A DNA stretch of 64,000 bases from Candidatus Lutacidiplasma silvani (GTDB taxonomy: Archaea; Thermoplasmatota; Thermoplasmata; Lutacidiplasmatales; UBA184): the NCBI GenBank assembly GCA_022750295.1, contig JAKIVZ010000003.1, positions 62,001 to 126,000 on the forward strand, given 5' to 3'. The notes under the pieces are model-generated. The model was not told the origin of the DNA, ran no database searches, and saw only the letters and a list, made by a program, of their open reading frames with translations. This document shows positions 16,547 through 24,222 of this stretch, one piece after another. A program made the translations under genes and the position numbers. The first letter of the stretch is position 1. Every line of letters begins with the position of its first letter.

Positions 16547-17287
16547 ATGCGCCAAGTTCGCGGGAAAGGCCCGGTTGGCATCGCCGGAGTTTCGCTCTTA
16601 GTCGTGACCATGTTGCTTCCCGCCAGTGCTTCGGCGAATTCGGGTGCCGGGCCCTCCCTCCACCCCCCGTTCTCGGGCACATGGAGTCGAACGATCTCTG
16701 GCGGCGCGGTTGGATGCGGAACCGGTTCCATTCACGACGGCGCCCACTCCTTCAATGCCACGGCCGGGGCGGCTCACCTCCTTTCTCGGTCGTTCGGCTC
16801 AAATCGTGGCTGCCCCGGCCTGCCCGCCTACACCACGGTAAACGGTTCGACCTTGATCGAGTTCGTTGCAAGTCCGATTCGTTTGGCCGCAGGGCTTCAC
16901 GACGTAGTCGCGCGTTGGTCCATCGCTTGGACCGAGGAAGTGAACGAAACTATCCGCTCGGTAGGCAATCCTCCCTCGGCCTGCGTCGTGCTGACTCTAA
17001 CGACGTATCTCCGGAGTCCCAATGGGACGAACTACAGCAACTACTACAACGAGTGGGGGCCCGGGGCCGTATGCTTGAACCTCGGGAACGCGACACTCTC
17101 AGGGCACAGCAGGTTTGCCCTCTCGAACAACATCACTCTCCCGAGCGCAGGGCGATACTCGTTCGTCGCAGATTTTACCGCATGGACGGGTGTCTACGTT
17201 GACGGATTCGGGAATACCGCGTCGGCTACCTGCAACATTGGGACTGATGGGAACTACGCGAAGCTTCTCTCAGTCCGAATTTCCTAG
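16547..17287 (+). CDS. secreted protein of unknown function
   Basis: A 246-residue exported protein starting MRQVRGKGPVGIAG, with a signal peptide (GVSLLVVTMLLPASASA) and no C-terminal membrane anchor, so it may be released. A TTG at 16484 would add 21 residues before the signal and is less likely. The mature part is Ser/Thr/Asn-rich with five cysteines and several sequons (NGTNYSNYYNEWGP). Predicted all-beta. No family recognised. GC content is visibly lower than in the flanking chromosome, consistent with its place in an integrated cassette. Either an effector or a surface-associated protein; its link to the neighbouring toxin-antitoxin pair is only positional. Confidence 0.65.
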   Translation: MRQVRGKGPVGIAGVSLLVVTMLLPASASANSGAGPSLHPPFSGTWSRTISGGAVGCGTGSIHDGAHSFNATAGAAHLLSRSFGSNRGCPGLPAYTTVNGSTLIEFVASPIRLAAGLHDVVARWSIAWTEEVNETIRSVGNPPSACVVLTLTTYLRSPNGTNYSNYYNEWGPGAVCLNLGNATLSGHSRFALSNNITLPSAGRYSFVADFTAWTGVYVDGFGNTASATCNIGTDGNYAKLLSVRIS

Positions 17288-17786
17288 CCAATCCACGGTA
17301 TGGCCGTTGGCCCCGGAACCTGAGATTCCGTGCAATCGGGTCCCGACGCCACGGCGCCTATCTTGGGACCGGTTCTGATAGACACGGTCGCATTGGTCAG
17401 GCCCAAATCCCTAAATGAACGCAGCCCGTGGAAACGCGTGGTTCACGGGACCGTTCCGTTCTACTTGCCGGGAGGAATGAGTCGCGGCTGTTCGATTGGA
17501 ACCGCCGGTCGGCTGACTCTGAACCCCCCCGACCGATCGAACCACTCGAACGCCTCGACCGATTCGCTCGGGAACTGGGCTGGCAGGTCTCCGAAACCCG
17601 GCCCGCCCGAAGCGGTCAGCAATTCTTCTGCACCGGCACTGACGAAACACCTTGCCGCCGAGTCTCCCAGAATATCCGACCTCCCTGGAGCGGACAGATT
17701 GCAGGGTCGACTTCCGCGTCGATCAGCCCATCACGGGCCTATGTGCTACGTATAGTCTCATATAGCATCGAGCGGCTCTAGGATCC
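17288..17786. other. gap inside cassette C
   Basis: About 500 bp with no supported gene; short frames here lack starts or coding-like composition. The right end contains the antitoxin promoter (tatagtctcatatagc, 17751-17766). Confidence 0.5.
17759..17764 (+). promoter_or_regulatory. TATA-like box for cassette C toxin-antitoxin
   Basis: CATATA centred 25-26 bp before the GTG at 17787, in a locally AT-rich stretch. Confidence 0.55.
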
Positions 17787-17978
17787 GTGGCCGCGACGAC
17801 AATCCAGCTTGATTCGTCCACCCGGGAACAGCTCAAGGCGGTCGGGCGGAAGGGGGAGACGTACGACCAGATCGTGCGTCGCCTCCTCGAGGCCGCCGAG
17901 TACTCCGACTTCATGGACGAGCAATACCGGATTCTCCACGAGGAGAAACACTGGGTTCGCCTCCGAGCTCCGGCGTGA
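17787..17978 (+). CDS. antitoxin, DUF7557/RelB-like
   Basis: A 63-residue protein, MAATTIQLDSSTREQLKAVG, then GETYDQIVRRLLEAAEY and a charged tail. The pattern (TTIQL, TRxQLK, ETYDxIVRRLLE) matches small archaeal antitoxins often annotated DUF7557 and resembles the cassette B antitoxin. GTG start at the right distance from the TATA box. Its stop overlaps the toxin start (GTGA), a translational-coupling arrangement. Expected to bind the following RelE-like toxin and the promoter. Confidence 0.8.
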   Translation: MAATTIQLDSSTREQLKAVGRKGETYDQIVRRLLEAAEYSDFMDEQYRILHEEKHWVRLRAPA

Positions 17979-18238
17979 TTCGCGCTATTCTCCTGTCGGA
18001 TTCGGCGAACCGGGAGTACTCGCGACTTCCGACCAAGGTGCGGGAGCGAATCCACGCCGCGCTCCAGGAACTGGCGGGATCGGAGCGAGGGGACGTCAAG
18101 CGGTTGAAGGGAACTCGGGGACGGGAGGACCTCTTCCGACTCCGGGTCGGGGACTATCGAGTCCTCTTCGCGCGCTCGCGCGGCGAGATTAGAGTGACTC
18201 GAATCCTGCATCGAAGTGAGGGGTACGACTGGCTATGA
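17975..18238 (+). CDS. RelE/ParE-type toxin
   Basis: An 87-residue RelE-family toxin: MIRAILLSDSANREYSRLP, VRERIHAALQELAG, DVKRLKGTRGREDLFRLRVGDYRVLF, IRVTRILHRSEGYDWL. The core K-R-L-x-G-x-x-x-x-x-x-R-x-R-V-G-D-Y-R-V-L is the classic RelE/StbE signature, with the R-x-x-H-R C-terminal end carrying catalytic-type residues. Likely an mRNA interferase. GTG start overlaps the antitoxin stop by four bases. It looks intact, unlike the cassette B toxin whose start codon is doubtful. Confidence 0.85.
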   Translation: MIRAILLSDSANREYSRLPTKVRERIHAALQELAGSERGDVKRLKGTRGREDLFRLRVGDYRVLFARSRGEIRVTRILHRSEGYDWL

Positions 18239-18281
18239 TTGGAGTGGATTCGCTGGTGAAGCGTCAGGTCGTAGAGGGTCA

Positions 18282-18308
18282 GATTTGAACCGCCCGGCGG
18301 TTCAAATC
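18282..18308. repeat. inverted T-arm palindrome at right end of the array
   Basis: A 13-bp inverted repeat (gatttgaaccgcc and its complement) around one base, just as at 15632-15662 but tighter. It is the element-side arm of the last attachment site. Confidence 0.7.
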
Positions 18309-18319
18309 CCTCTCCCCGC
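18299..18319 (+). repeat. attachment repeat copy 4 (attR-like)
   Basis: The 21-bp core is identical to the tRNA 3' end, but the right flank (gtgaacctcg) differs from copies 1-3. It should be the original chromosomal sequence beyond the tRNA, that is, the right boundary of the array. Confidence 0.8.
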
Positions 18320-18346
18320 GTGAACCTCGATTCTCCTGGTTTCTGA

Positions 18347-18598
18347 ATGAGGGGGACTACATTCGAGGTCACGTTCGGTTCGGAGTGGGGTCGGGTCCCT
18401 GACGTAAGGATTTCCGAGCGCCTCCGTGAAGCGTCGTCGAGGATCCGGGACCTGCGGCCTCGCCGAACGGGTTCCCGCTCTTGGAAGGGAGTGCGATTCC
18501 TTGAGAATCTCAGCCGAGTGCTCCGCCATGCCGCCGGATTGCTCGAGGTCGACCCACGGGGGTCGGTCGAAATGACCTCCCCCGGCCGGATGGGCTGA
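18347..18598 (+). CDS. possible small protein
   Basis: An 83-codon frame (MRGTTFEVTFGSEWGRVPDV at the start) just beyond the array's right end. Its helices with alternating charge (SERLREASSRIRDL, FLENLSRVLRHAAGLLEV) look plausible, but no family, promoter or ribosome site is clear. The opposite strand is also open. Kept as a low-confidence call because the ~420-bp gap holds nothing else. Confidence 0.25.
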   Translation: MRGTTFEVTFGSEWGRVPDVRISERLREASSRIRDLRPRRTGSRSWKGVRFLENLSRVLRHAAGLLEVDPRGSVEMTSPGRMG

Positions 18599-18705
18599 GT
18601 TCGCGGGAGGTGACGTCGGCCGACGGTCAGGACCCGCGAGGGCGGTTCGGCGGAGTGCATTCAATTTGACGAAGGGCTTTACCCCCCGTCATGGTGCGAC
18701 CCTTC

Positions 18706-18726
18706 GAGGGCCGCTCGGCGGCCCTC
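18706..18726 (+). promoter_or_regulatory. hairpin just upstream of a ribosome binding site
   Basis: Perfect 9-bp stem gagggccgc/gcggccctc with a 3-base loop, ending 5 bases before GGGAG (18731-18735) and 13 before the ATG at 18740. Could mask translation or be a protein-binding site; purpose unknown. Confidence 0.4.
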
Positions 18727-18739
18727 AGAAGGGAGAACC

Positions 18740-19483
18740 ATGGGATTTGTACCGTTCGTGGACGACTTGGGCCTCATTGTCGCATTGATTTTGGCGGCGG
18801 CCGCGGTGTTCACGTACACCTCGCTCCGCGTGTTCCTGGCGATCTACCGGAACGATTCCAGGGGAGTACGGGCCATCTTGAAGGCATCGGCGATCCCGAC
18901 CGGGATCCTGGGCGGCGTTTCGTTGCTCCTCGGACTCTTCATCGAGTTCACCTGGCCGTTCCTCCTCTCGGACGGACTCGGGGCCTACGACATTTTCTTC
19001 GGGGACGTCGTGATGCTGTTCGCGATGGTCCTGATCGTGTACGCGATCGTCGCGTACCTGGGACTCCGGCTCGAGTATGCGGGGCTCTTCGCCCTGGTCG
19101 CCGGGATCACGACGGCGTGGTACGGGTACTGGGGGTACACGACCCTGGTCAGCCCGGGAACGCTCGGCCTGACCAAGGACCCCCTGGAGACGTTCCTGCT
19201 CTACGGAGCGTTCGCGGCGGCCGGTTTCTTCGCCTTCCCGGCGACGTTGGCCGTCGACTGGTTCCTCGCGCACCCCGGCCCCCGCTGGACCCCGTTCAGT
19301 TTCGCGCTGCGGCCCGTCACGGAGGAGAGCGAAGTTCCGACCCCCGGCACCGGACCGTACCGGGTACCGGCCTCGTTCTACCTCGTGGCCGTGTGGTTCC
19401 CGATCTTCGTCTTCCTGGCGTTCGTAGCGGCGTGGTTCTACATGGGAGCGATCCTTCCGGCCCATCTCACCAGCCCGCCCTGA
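18740..19483 (+). CDS. polytopic membrane protein, DUF981-like
   Basis: A 247-residue integral membrane protein with about seven helices. Characteristic motifs include FLAIYRNDSRGVRA after the first helix, GLFIEFTWPF, YDIFFGDVVMLFAMVLIVYAI and GYTTLVSPGTLGLTKDPLE. These match what I recall of the archaeal DUF981 family, whose function is unknown. It is preceded by a clear Shine-Dalgarno (GGGAG, 5 bases before the ATG) rather than a leaderless promoter, with a hairpin directly upstream. It stands alone between the tRNA-linked array and an insertion sequence. Confidence 0.75.
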   Translation: MGFVPFVDDLGLIVALILAAAAVFTYTSLRVFLAIYRNDSRGVRAILKASAIPTGILGGVSLLLGLFIEFTWPFLLSDGLGAYDIFFGDVVMLFAMVLIVYAIVAYLGLRLEYAGLFALVAGITTAWYGYWGYTTLVSPGTLGLTKDPLETFLLYGAFAAAGFFAFPATLAVDWFLAHPGPRWTPFSFALRPVTEESEVPTPGTGPYRVPASFYLVAVWFPIFVFLAFVAAWFYMGAILPAHLTSPP

Positions 19484-19603
19484 CGGGACGCGCGGAACGG
19501 CACGACGGGCCGGGACCGTCCGGGGGAGGGACCCGGCCACGCGCCCGGGGGGAGACCCGGGGCCCGAGATTCGCCCGACCTCTCGGTCCCGGTCGGGGAG
19601 GGG

Positions 19604-20692
19604 CTAGTGTGCTGTACCAGCCAGACCTAAGCTTATCCGGCTCCGGGTGACTTTGACGAGGATCTCGTCGGCGGTCGCCCGCCATTGGAACGGTCGAGGG
19701 ACCTCGTTGTACCGCTCGATGTAGAGCTTCAACGTCTCGATCAGTTCCCGCTCGCTGTGGAACGTTCCTCGTCGGATCTGGCGGTGGGTCAGGTCGTGGA
19801 ACCACCGCTCGACCTGGTTCAGCCACGACGACCCCGTCGGGACGAAATGGAAGTGGAAGCGGGGGTGACGCAGGACCCACCGTTTCACTTCCGGGGTCTT
19901 GTGCGTCGACAGATTGTCGAGCACGAGGTGGAGGTCGAGTTCGGGCGGAGTGTTCCGGTCGAGGGTCCGAAGGAAGGCGAGGAACTCCCTCACTCGATGC
20001 CGTTTGTGGCACTCGCCGATGATTCGCCCCTCGACGACGTCAAGGGCGGCGAACAGGTCGCTGGTGCCGTTCCGTCGATAGTCGTGGGTCTGCCGCTCGG
20101 GAACCCCGGGACGGAGGGAAAGGATCGCGGGAGTTCGGTCGAGCGCCTGGATCTGGGTCTTCTCGTCGACGCTGAGCACGAGCGCGTGCTCAGGGGGGTT
20201 GAGGTAGAGGCCCACCACGTCGCGCAACTTCTCCTCGAACAGGTGGTCGGTGCTGAGCTTGTAGTGCTCGAGTCGATGCGGCTGAAGTCGACGGGCTTTC
20301 CAGATCCGGGCCACCGTGTCCGGGCTGACTCCGTGCCGGGCCGCCATCAGGCGAACCGACCACTGGGTGGCATTGTGCGGTTTGGTGCGGAGGGTGTCGT
20401 GAACGATGGCCCGGATCTTCGAGTCGGGGAGGGTGGAGGGGCCCCCGGGTCGAGGGGCATCCTGCTCGATGCCGGCGAGGCGGAGACGACGGAATCGACC
20501 CCTCCAAAGGGCACTGGTGCTGCGTTGAGTGTTCAGCTCGGTCGCGATCTGCTTGTCCTGAAGTCCGTCGGCGGCGCGGAGGACAATCTTGGCCCGGAGG
20601 ACGATGCGAAAGGGAGTGGATCGACCCCGGGCCCACGACTCCAGCTGGCGTCGTTCGTTGGGAGCGAGAGAGACCGGCGCGGCGACCCGCAC
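19604..20692 (-). CDS. IS630-family transposase
   Basis: A 362-residue intact transposase. The N-terminal helix-turn-helix (RIVLRAKIVLRAADGLQDKQIATEL) is followed by a second HTH-like region (ATQWSVRLMAARHGVSPDTVARIW). The DDE catalytic core reads VLSVDEKTQIQAL (first D), LHLVLDNLSTHK (second D) and WLNQVERWFHDL (final E), the IS630/Tc1 signature. GTG start at 20692 with a TATA-like box (ctataaaac, 20715-20723) at the leaderless distance. The stop codon at 19604-19606 is made from the TA target duplication plus the next base, so translation runs to the very end of the element. Confidence 0.93.
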   Translation of the reverse strand: MRVAAPVSLAPNERRQLESWARGRSTPFRIVLRAKIVLRAADGLQDKQIATELNTQRSTSALWRGRFRRLRLAGIEQDAPRPGGPSTLPDSKIRAIVHDTLRTKPHNATQWSVRLMAARHGVSPDTVARIWKARRLQPHRLEHYKLSTDHLFEEKLRDVVGLYLNPPEHALVLSVDEKTQIQALDRTPAILSLRPGVPERQTHDYRRNGTSDLFAALDVVEGRIIGECHKRHRVREFLAFLRTLDRNTPPELDLHLVLDNLSTHKTPEVKRWVLRHPRFHFHFVPTGSSWLNQVERWFHDLTHRQIRRGTFHSERELIETLKLYIERYNEVPRPFQWRATADEILVKVTRSRISLGLAGTAH

Positions 20693-20746
20693 ATGGGCAG
20701 GAGGGGTGGCCCGGCTATAAAACTACCTATTCATCGGACAGCACAC
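19607..20746 (-). mobile_element. IS630-family insertion sequence, intact
   Basis: A 1140-bp element flanked by the TA duplication (19605-19606 and 20747-20748). Terminal inverted repeats begin gtgtgctgt at both ends, then diverge. It sits between two genes and disrupts nothing obvious. Transposase intact, so possibly still mobile. Confidence 0.9.
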
Positions 20747-20896
20747 TAGTGTCCACCACCGACCGCCGCGTCCCGGAGGATCACCGACGCGGGCCGAAGG
20801 GGTCCCGTGCGCGCTCTCCCGGAACGACGGCGGAAAGCGAATGCGGACTCGAGTGCGGCTGAAGACTCTAATCCTGAACCGGGGTACCCTCCGACG

Positions 20897-21364
20897 GTGC
20901 CGATCTCGTTCGTTTCCAAGCTCCTTCGGCCCGACGTGGTCGGCGCGTGGACGTTCGCGCCCATCCCGAACGCGGCGGCGGCGAGCGGTGGATTCCGGGC
21001 TCGCCTCCGGGTGAAGGGAACGATCGAAGGGATCCCGTTCCGGAGTTCGCTCATCCCCCGCGGAGGGGGCGAACTGTTCGTGGTCGTCAATTCCGAGGTG
21101 CGAGATCGAATCGGAAAGTCGGACGGAGCGACCGTCCGTCTGGAGCTCGAGCTCGATTCGACCCCGGTCGTGGTCGACGTACCCCCGTCCCTTCGGCGTG
21201 CCCTCCAGCGCGACCCTCCGGCCCGGGCGATCTTCGCGAAGTTCACGGCGTCCCAACAATCCGCCTATGCGCGGTGGGTCGCCGGCGCCAAGCAGGACGC
21301 CACCCGCGAGCGACGCGTCGCGGCGGCGCTCGAAAAGATTCGCCGGGGAGAGAAGCTGAACTGA
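20897..21364 (+). CDS. DUF1905 / YdeI-type small protein
   Basis: A 155-residue protein. Residues 1-90 resemble a DUF1905 beta-barrel (WTFAPIPNA, FRARLRVKGTIEGIPFRSSLIPRGGGELFVVV, GATVRLELELDSTPVVVDVP). The C-terminal ~50 residues form the YdeI/OmpD-associated helical part (ARAIFAKFTASQQSAYARWVAGAKQDATRERRV, split by family-typical motifs). Such proteins occur in bacteria and archaea; a bacteriocin-protection role has been proposed for YdeI, but function is largely unknown. The GTG at 20897 is chosen because a TATA-like box (ctctaatcc, ~20865-20873) lies about 26 bp upstream. The frame also extends further upstream. Confidence 0.75.
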   Translation: MPISFVSKLLRPDVVGAWTFAPIPNAAAASGGFRARLRVKGTIEGIPFRSSLIPRGGGELFVVVNSEVRDRIGKSDGATVRLELELDSTPVVVDVPPSLRRALQRDPPARAIFAKFTASQQSAYARWVAGAKQDATRERRVAAALEKIRRGEKLN

Positions 21365-21443
21365 GCGCGCCGCAGCGAACCGGTCGTCGGCCAATCCCCC
21401 GGGAGGGGCCGGACCCAACGACGACCCCCAACGGGTCGGGTCG

Positions 21444-21926
21444 CTACGGCGCGGCTCCCGACATCGTCGCTGTGGCCTCGGTCCCATGGTGGGAGGTAGG
21501 GCCCCGGAGGAGGAACGCCCCGAGCAGGACTCCGAGGAACCCGACCGCCATCACGAACGACGCATCCGGAGCTTGACCGTCGAACGCGAACGTCCACCCG
21601 GCCCCGGTCGCCACGATCGCCGACACGAGCGCCACGCCGGCGGCCACGAGAGGCCCGCGCTCCGACTCCCGGCGGGCGAGGACGAGGGCCCGTGCCGAGA
21701 TCCCGATGAGGGCCAACGCGAGGAGGATGTGAAGGTCGAGAACCGGGGTGGAGACGAGGATCGCGACGACCCCGGCCCCCATCGGCAGGCTCACGAATAG
21801 GGCGAGGGCCATCCCGAGGAGGAACTCGAGTGCGAGCAGGGCGAACATCCCGACCGCCAGTCGGTCGAGCGTCATCCCACCCCGGCCAATCCTGGCCGTC
21901 GGGCCCCCCCTCGCGCCGGCGGTCAT
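21444..21926 (-). CDS. four-helix membrane protein
   Basis: A 160-residue integral membrane protein with four helices (AVGMFALLALEFLLGMALAL, then AGVVAILVSTP plus LDLHILLALALIGI, AAGVALVSAIVATGAGWTF, FVMAVGFLGVLLGAFLL). A conserved-looking His lies in the second helix. Its ATG overlaps the stop of the upstream SDR gene (ATGA), indicating translational coupling. Resembles small cytochrome-b561-like or DUF proteins, without firm ligand residues. Likely part of the TetR-controlled SDR operon. Confidence 0.7.
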   Translation of the reverse strand: MTAGARGGPTARIGRGGMTLDRLAVGMFALLALEFLLGMALALFVSLPMGAGVVAILVSTPVLDLHILLALALIGISARALVLARRESERGPLVAAGVALVSAIVATGAGWTFAFDGQAPDASFVMAVGFLGVLLGAFLLRGPTSHHGTEATATMSGAAP

Positions 21927-22714
21927 GCCCACCCCGCCAACCGGCCGCCGTCGATGGGAAGCGTCGCTCCCGTGACGAATCCGGACGAATCCGAACACAG
22001 CCAGGCGACCGCCTCGCCCACCTCGGTTCCCGTCCCGAGCCGCCGGGCCGGGACCGCTTGCCGGGTCCGTTCCCGATACTCCTCGGGGAGGTCTCGAAGT
22101 CGGTGCGAATCGATCGGACCGGGTGCGACCGCGTTGACGCGGACATTTCGCGTCGCGTAGTCGAGGGCCGCCGCCTTCGTCAAGCCGAGGATCGCGTGCT
22201 TCGCCGCCACGTACGGGCCACCCCCCCGGAAGGCGGAGAGGCCCGCGGTTGACGACATGTTCACGATCGCCCCGCCACCGGACTCGAGCATGAGGGGGAT
22301 CTCCTGCTTCATCGCGAGGAACGTGCCCCGGACCGAGACCTGAAACACCCGGTCAAAGGCGTCGGTCGGGACGTCGGCCAGGTCGGTCGGGGGGAACCCC
22401 TCGCCCGAGTTGTTGAACGCCAGGTCCAGACGACCGAACCGGGACCGGATCTCCCGAGCCACGGCGGTGACGGCCGCCTCGTCAGTGAGGTCGAGCGGGA
22501 GGACGGCCGTCTCGCCGCCGGCGTCGCGGATCTCGCCGCCCACCGATTCGAGCCCGGCGACGTCCCGGGAGGAGAGGACGACCTGGGCCCCGCGCCGGGC
22601 GAACACCCTCGCGGTATCGGCCCCGATCCCCTTGCTCGCTCCGATCACCCAGGCGACCTTGCCCCGGAACTCGCTCCGGCCCTCGGACGGGCGGACGGAA
22701 CTTTCGCGCGTCAT
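21923..22714 (-). CDS. short-chain dehydrogenase/reductase
   Basis: A 263-residue SDR. It has the Rossmann nucleotide motif GASKGIG (about residues 24-30), the NNSG-type stabilising segment (AFNNSGEGF), catalytic Ser in NMSSTAG, catalytic YVAAK, and the closing PIDGG. SSRD after beta-2 suggests NADP preference but not firmly. Substrate unknown (glucose 1-dehydrogenase/3-oxoacyl reductase-like branch). Leaderless ATG at 22714 with a TATA-like patch near 22741. A 15-bp palindrome lies between box and start, next to a divergent TetR gene, so repression by that TetR protein is likely. Confidence 0.9.
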   Translation of the reverse strand: MTRESSVRPSEGRSEFRGKVAWVIGASKGIGADTARVFARRGAQVVLSSRDVAGLESVGGEIRDAGGETAVLPLDLTDEAAVTAVAREIRSRFGRLDLAFNNSGEGFPPTDLADVPTDAFDRVFQVSVRGTFLAMKQEIPLMLESGGGAIVNMSSTAGLSAFRGGGPYVAAKHAILGLTKAAALDYATRNVRVNAVAPGPIDSHRLRDLPEEYRERTRQAVPARRLGTGTEVGEAVAWLCSDSSGFVTGATLPIDGGRLAGWA

Positions 22715-22724
22715 TAATATTGGA

Positions 22725-22739
22725 TAGACTGTAAGTCTA
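22725..22739. promoter_or_regulatory. operator candidate between SDR and TetR genes
   Basis: Perfect palindrome tagact-gta-agtcta, 15 bp, placed 11 bp upstream of the SDR start and inside the shared promoter region. Typical size and position for a TetR operator. Confidence 0.55.
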
Positions 22740-22788
22740 AATAAGTCTGACGGGTTCCCTCATATCGCCCGCCGGTTCGGAGGTTCGG

Positions 22789-23469
22789 ATGTCCCCTCGG
22801 AAGTACGACCTCGGACGCCGCCGGGACAGTTCCGACGCCACCCGCGAGAAAATCCTGGAAGCCACCCGGGCGCTGTTCGGCGGGAGGGGCGACCTCGACG
22901 GCTTCTCAATGGAGGCCGTCGCGGCCAAGGCCGGGGTGGCCCGGATGACGGTGTACAACCAGTTCCATTCCCAGGGACTCCTCCTCGAGGCGCTCGCCGA
23001 CCACCTCGCCACCCGGGCCGGGATGCCGAGGATCGCCGAGGCGTTCCAGGAGCCGCGGCCGGACGAAGCGCTCCGCAAGTTCGTCGCGACGTTTGTCACG
23101 CTCTGGGCGTCCGACCGCGTGGTCCTCCGGCGGCTACGGGCCATGGGAGTCCTGGTCCCGAGCCTCTACCGGAAGGTCCGGGATCGCGACGAATGGCGGC
23201 GAGAGGCGGCCCGCAATCTCGTGGCGAGGATCGGGATTCCAGCCGCCGCCGAGCGCGCGAGCGATCCGAACTGGCCGGTCGACCTTCTCACGTCGGCCAC
23301 CAGCTTCGAGACGTTCGATGCCCTGTGCGACGATCGGCGACCCGCCCCGGTCGTCGCCCACCTCCTCTCGGAGGAGATCGTCCGGCGGTGGGGTCTCGCT
23401 CCCCCCGATCGGCGGGCGCGCGGTCTGGATCCCTCGCGGACGAGCCGGTCTCGCCGCCGACCTGGGTAG
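22789..23469 (+). CDS. TetR/AcrR family transcriptional regulator
   Basis: A 226-residue repressor. Residues 18-65 form the TetR DNA-binding domain (TREKILEATRALFGGRG, FSMEAVAAKAGVARMTVYNQF). Residues 70-200 form an all-helical ligand/dimer domain (RKFVATFVTLWASDRVVLRRL). The tail is Arg-rich and disordered. Divergent from the SDR gene with a shared palindrome. It has a ribosome-site-like GGAGGT about 5 bases before the ATG, unlike the leaderless SDR. Inducer unknown. Confidence 0.9.
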   Translation: MSPRKYDLGRRRDSSDATREKILEATRALFGGRGDLDGFSMEAVAAKAGVARMTVYNQFHSQGLLLEALADHLATRAGMPRIAEAFQEPRPDEALRKFVATFVTLWASDRVVLRRLRAMGVLVPSLYRKVRDRDEWRREAARNLVARIGIPAAAERASDPNWPVDLLTSATSFETFDALCDDRRPAPVVAHLLSEEIVRRWGLAPPDRRARGLDPSRTSRSRRRPG

Positions 23470-23575
23470 GCGCGAATCCAAATTCTCTTCGCGCTCGTCG
23501 AGCGAGATCGCGCGCGAGGATCGACCCGGCGACGGCGGTCCAGGAAGGGGTTGGCCCATCCGAGTCCCGAGGCCG

Positions 23576-24007
23576 CTACTTCTTGCCGGCCATCTCCTGG
23601 ATGGCCGAGTTGTCCGACTCGAACGCCTCTTGGAGGAACTTCAGCACCGTCTGGTGGAGCTGCGCCTCGGGGATCATCTTCGAGGTGAACTCCCCGACGA
23701 TGGTGACCTCGGTCTTGTTGCCCTTCGGCGTGTAATAGTTGAAGAATTTCGACCCGGCGAGCGGACCGTCCAAGACCTCGATCGCCATCCCGGTCGGCGG
23801 CAGGGTCGTCATCCGGTTGGAGATCTTCACCCATGTTCCCTCGATCTCCTGCTCCCACGACACCTGGAACTGGTTCTCCGAGATCGGCTTCATCTCGGAG
23901 TTCCGGTGCTTGTGGGCGCGGTTGTGGTCGTCCGGCGATTGGTTGTACTTCCAGACCACGTCGAGCGGCGCGTCGAAGTGGCTCCCTTCGTCCTTGATGT
24001 GGACCAT
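23576..24007 (-). CDS. SRPBCC (START-like) family protein
   Basis: A 143-residue helix-grip protein. Beginning MVHIKDEGSHFDAPLDVVW, it has the SRPBCC pattern of an N-terminal strand, a DVVWKYNQSPDDHNRAH helix region, a beta-sheet (FQVSWEQEIEGTWVKISNRM, TEVTIVGEFTSK) and a long C-terminal helix (LHQTVLKFLQEAFESDNSAI). These domains bind hydrophobic ligands; ligand and role here are unknown. Lys-rich composition differs a little from its neighbours. A TATA-like box (ctataaac, 24029-24036) sits 26 bp upstream of the ATG. Confidence 0.8.
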   Translation of the reverse strand: MVHIKDEGSHFDAPLDVVWKYNQSPDDHNRAHKHRNSEMKPISENQFQVSWEQEIEGTWVKISNRMTTLPPTGMAIEVLDGPLAGSKFFNYYTPKGNKTEVTIVGEFTSKMIPEAQLHQTVLKFLQEAFESDNSAIQEMAGKK

Positions 24008-24222
24008 GGAATGTGGGACGGTTTCACACTATAAACAACTTGGCGGGATCCCCTTCGAACGTCGACGGAAACTCCGAGCCGCCCGTGGGGAACCGGCGCC
24101 GTCCGGACGGGTCGTCGGGCCCGGACTCCGGTCAAACTCCGGCGGAATTCGGGTCGAATTGGGGCGGGAATCGGACGGGACCTCGGCGTAGCGGTATGGC
24201 CCATCCGTCGGGTGGGCGACCG

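Larger units (their letters stand above)
16389..18319 (+). mobile_element. integrated cassette C (secreted protein plus toxin-antitoxin)
   Basis: About 1.9 kb between copies 3 and 4. Cargo: a secreted protein and a toxin-antitoxin pair, separated by ~500 bp without a gene. No integrase seen. Confidence 0.6.

Noticed and set aside
15632..18319. Extra tRNA genes at attachment copies 2-4
   Set aside because: Only the T-arm and 3' acceptor strand are present; no 5' acceptor strand, D-arm or anticodon arm.
11426..18319. CRISPR array
   Set aside because: Only four repeats, spaced 0.7-4.2 kb with genes between them; explained by the tRNA attachment site.
24013..24222. In-frame upstream extension of the lactonase-like protein
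   Set aside because: The signal peptide starts at the ATG at 24223; the extension is low-complexity and overlaps the neighbouring promoter.
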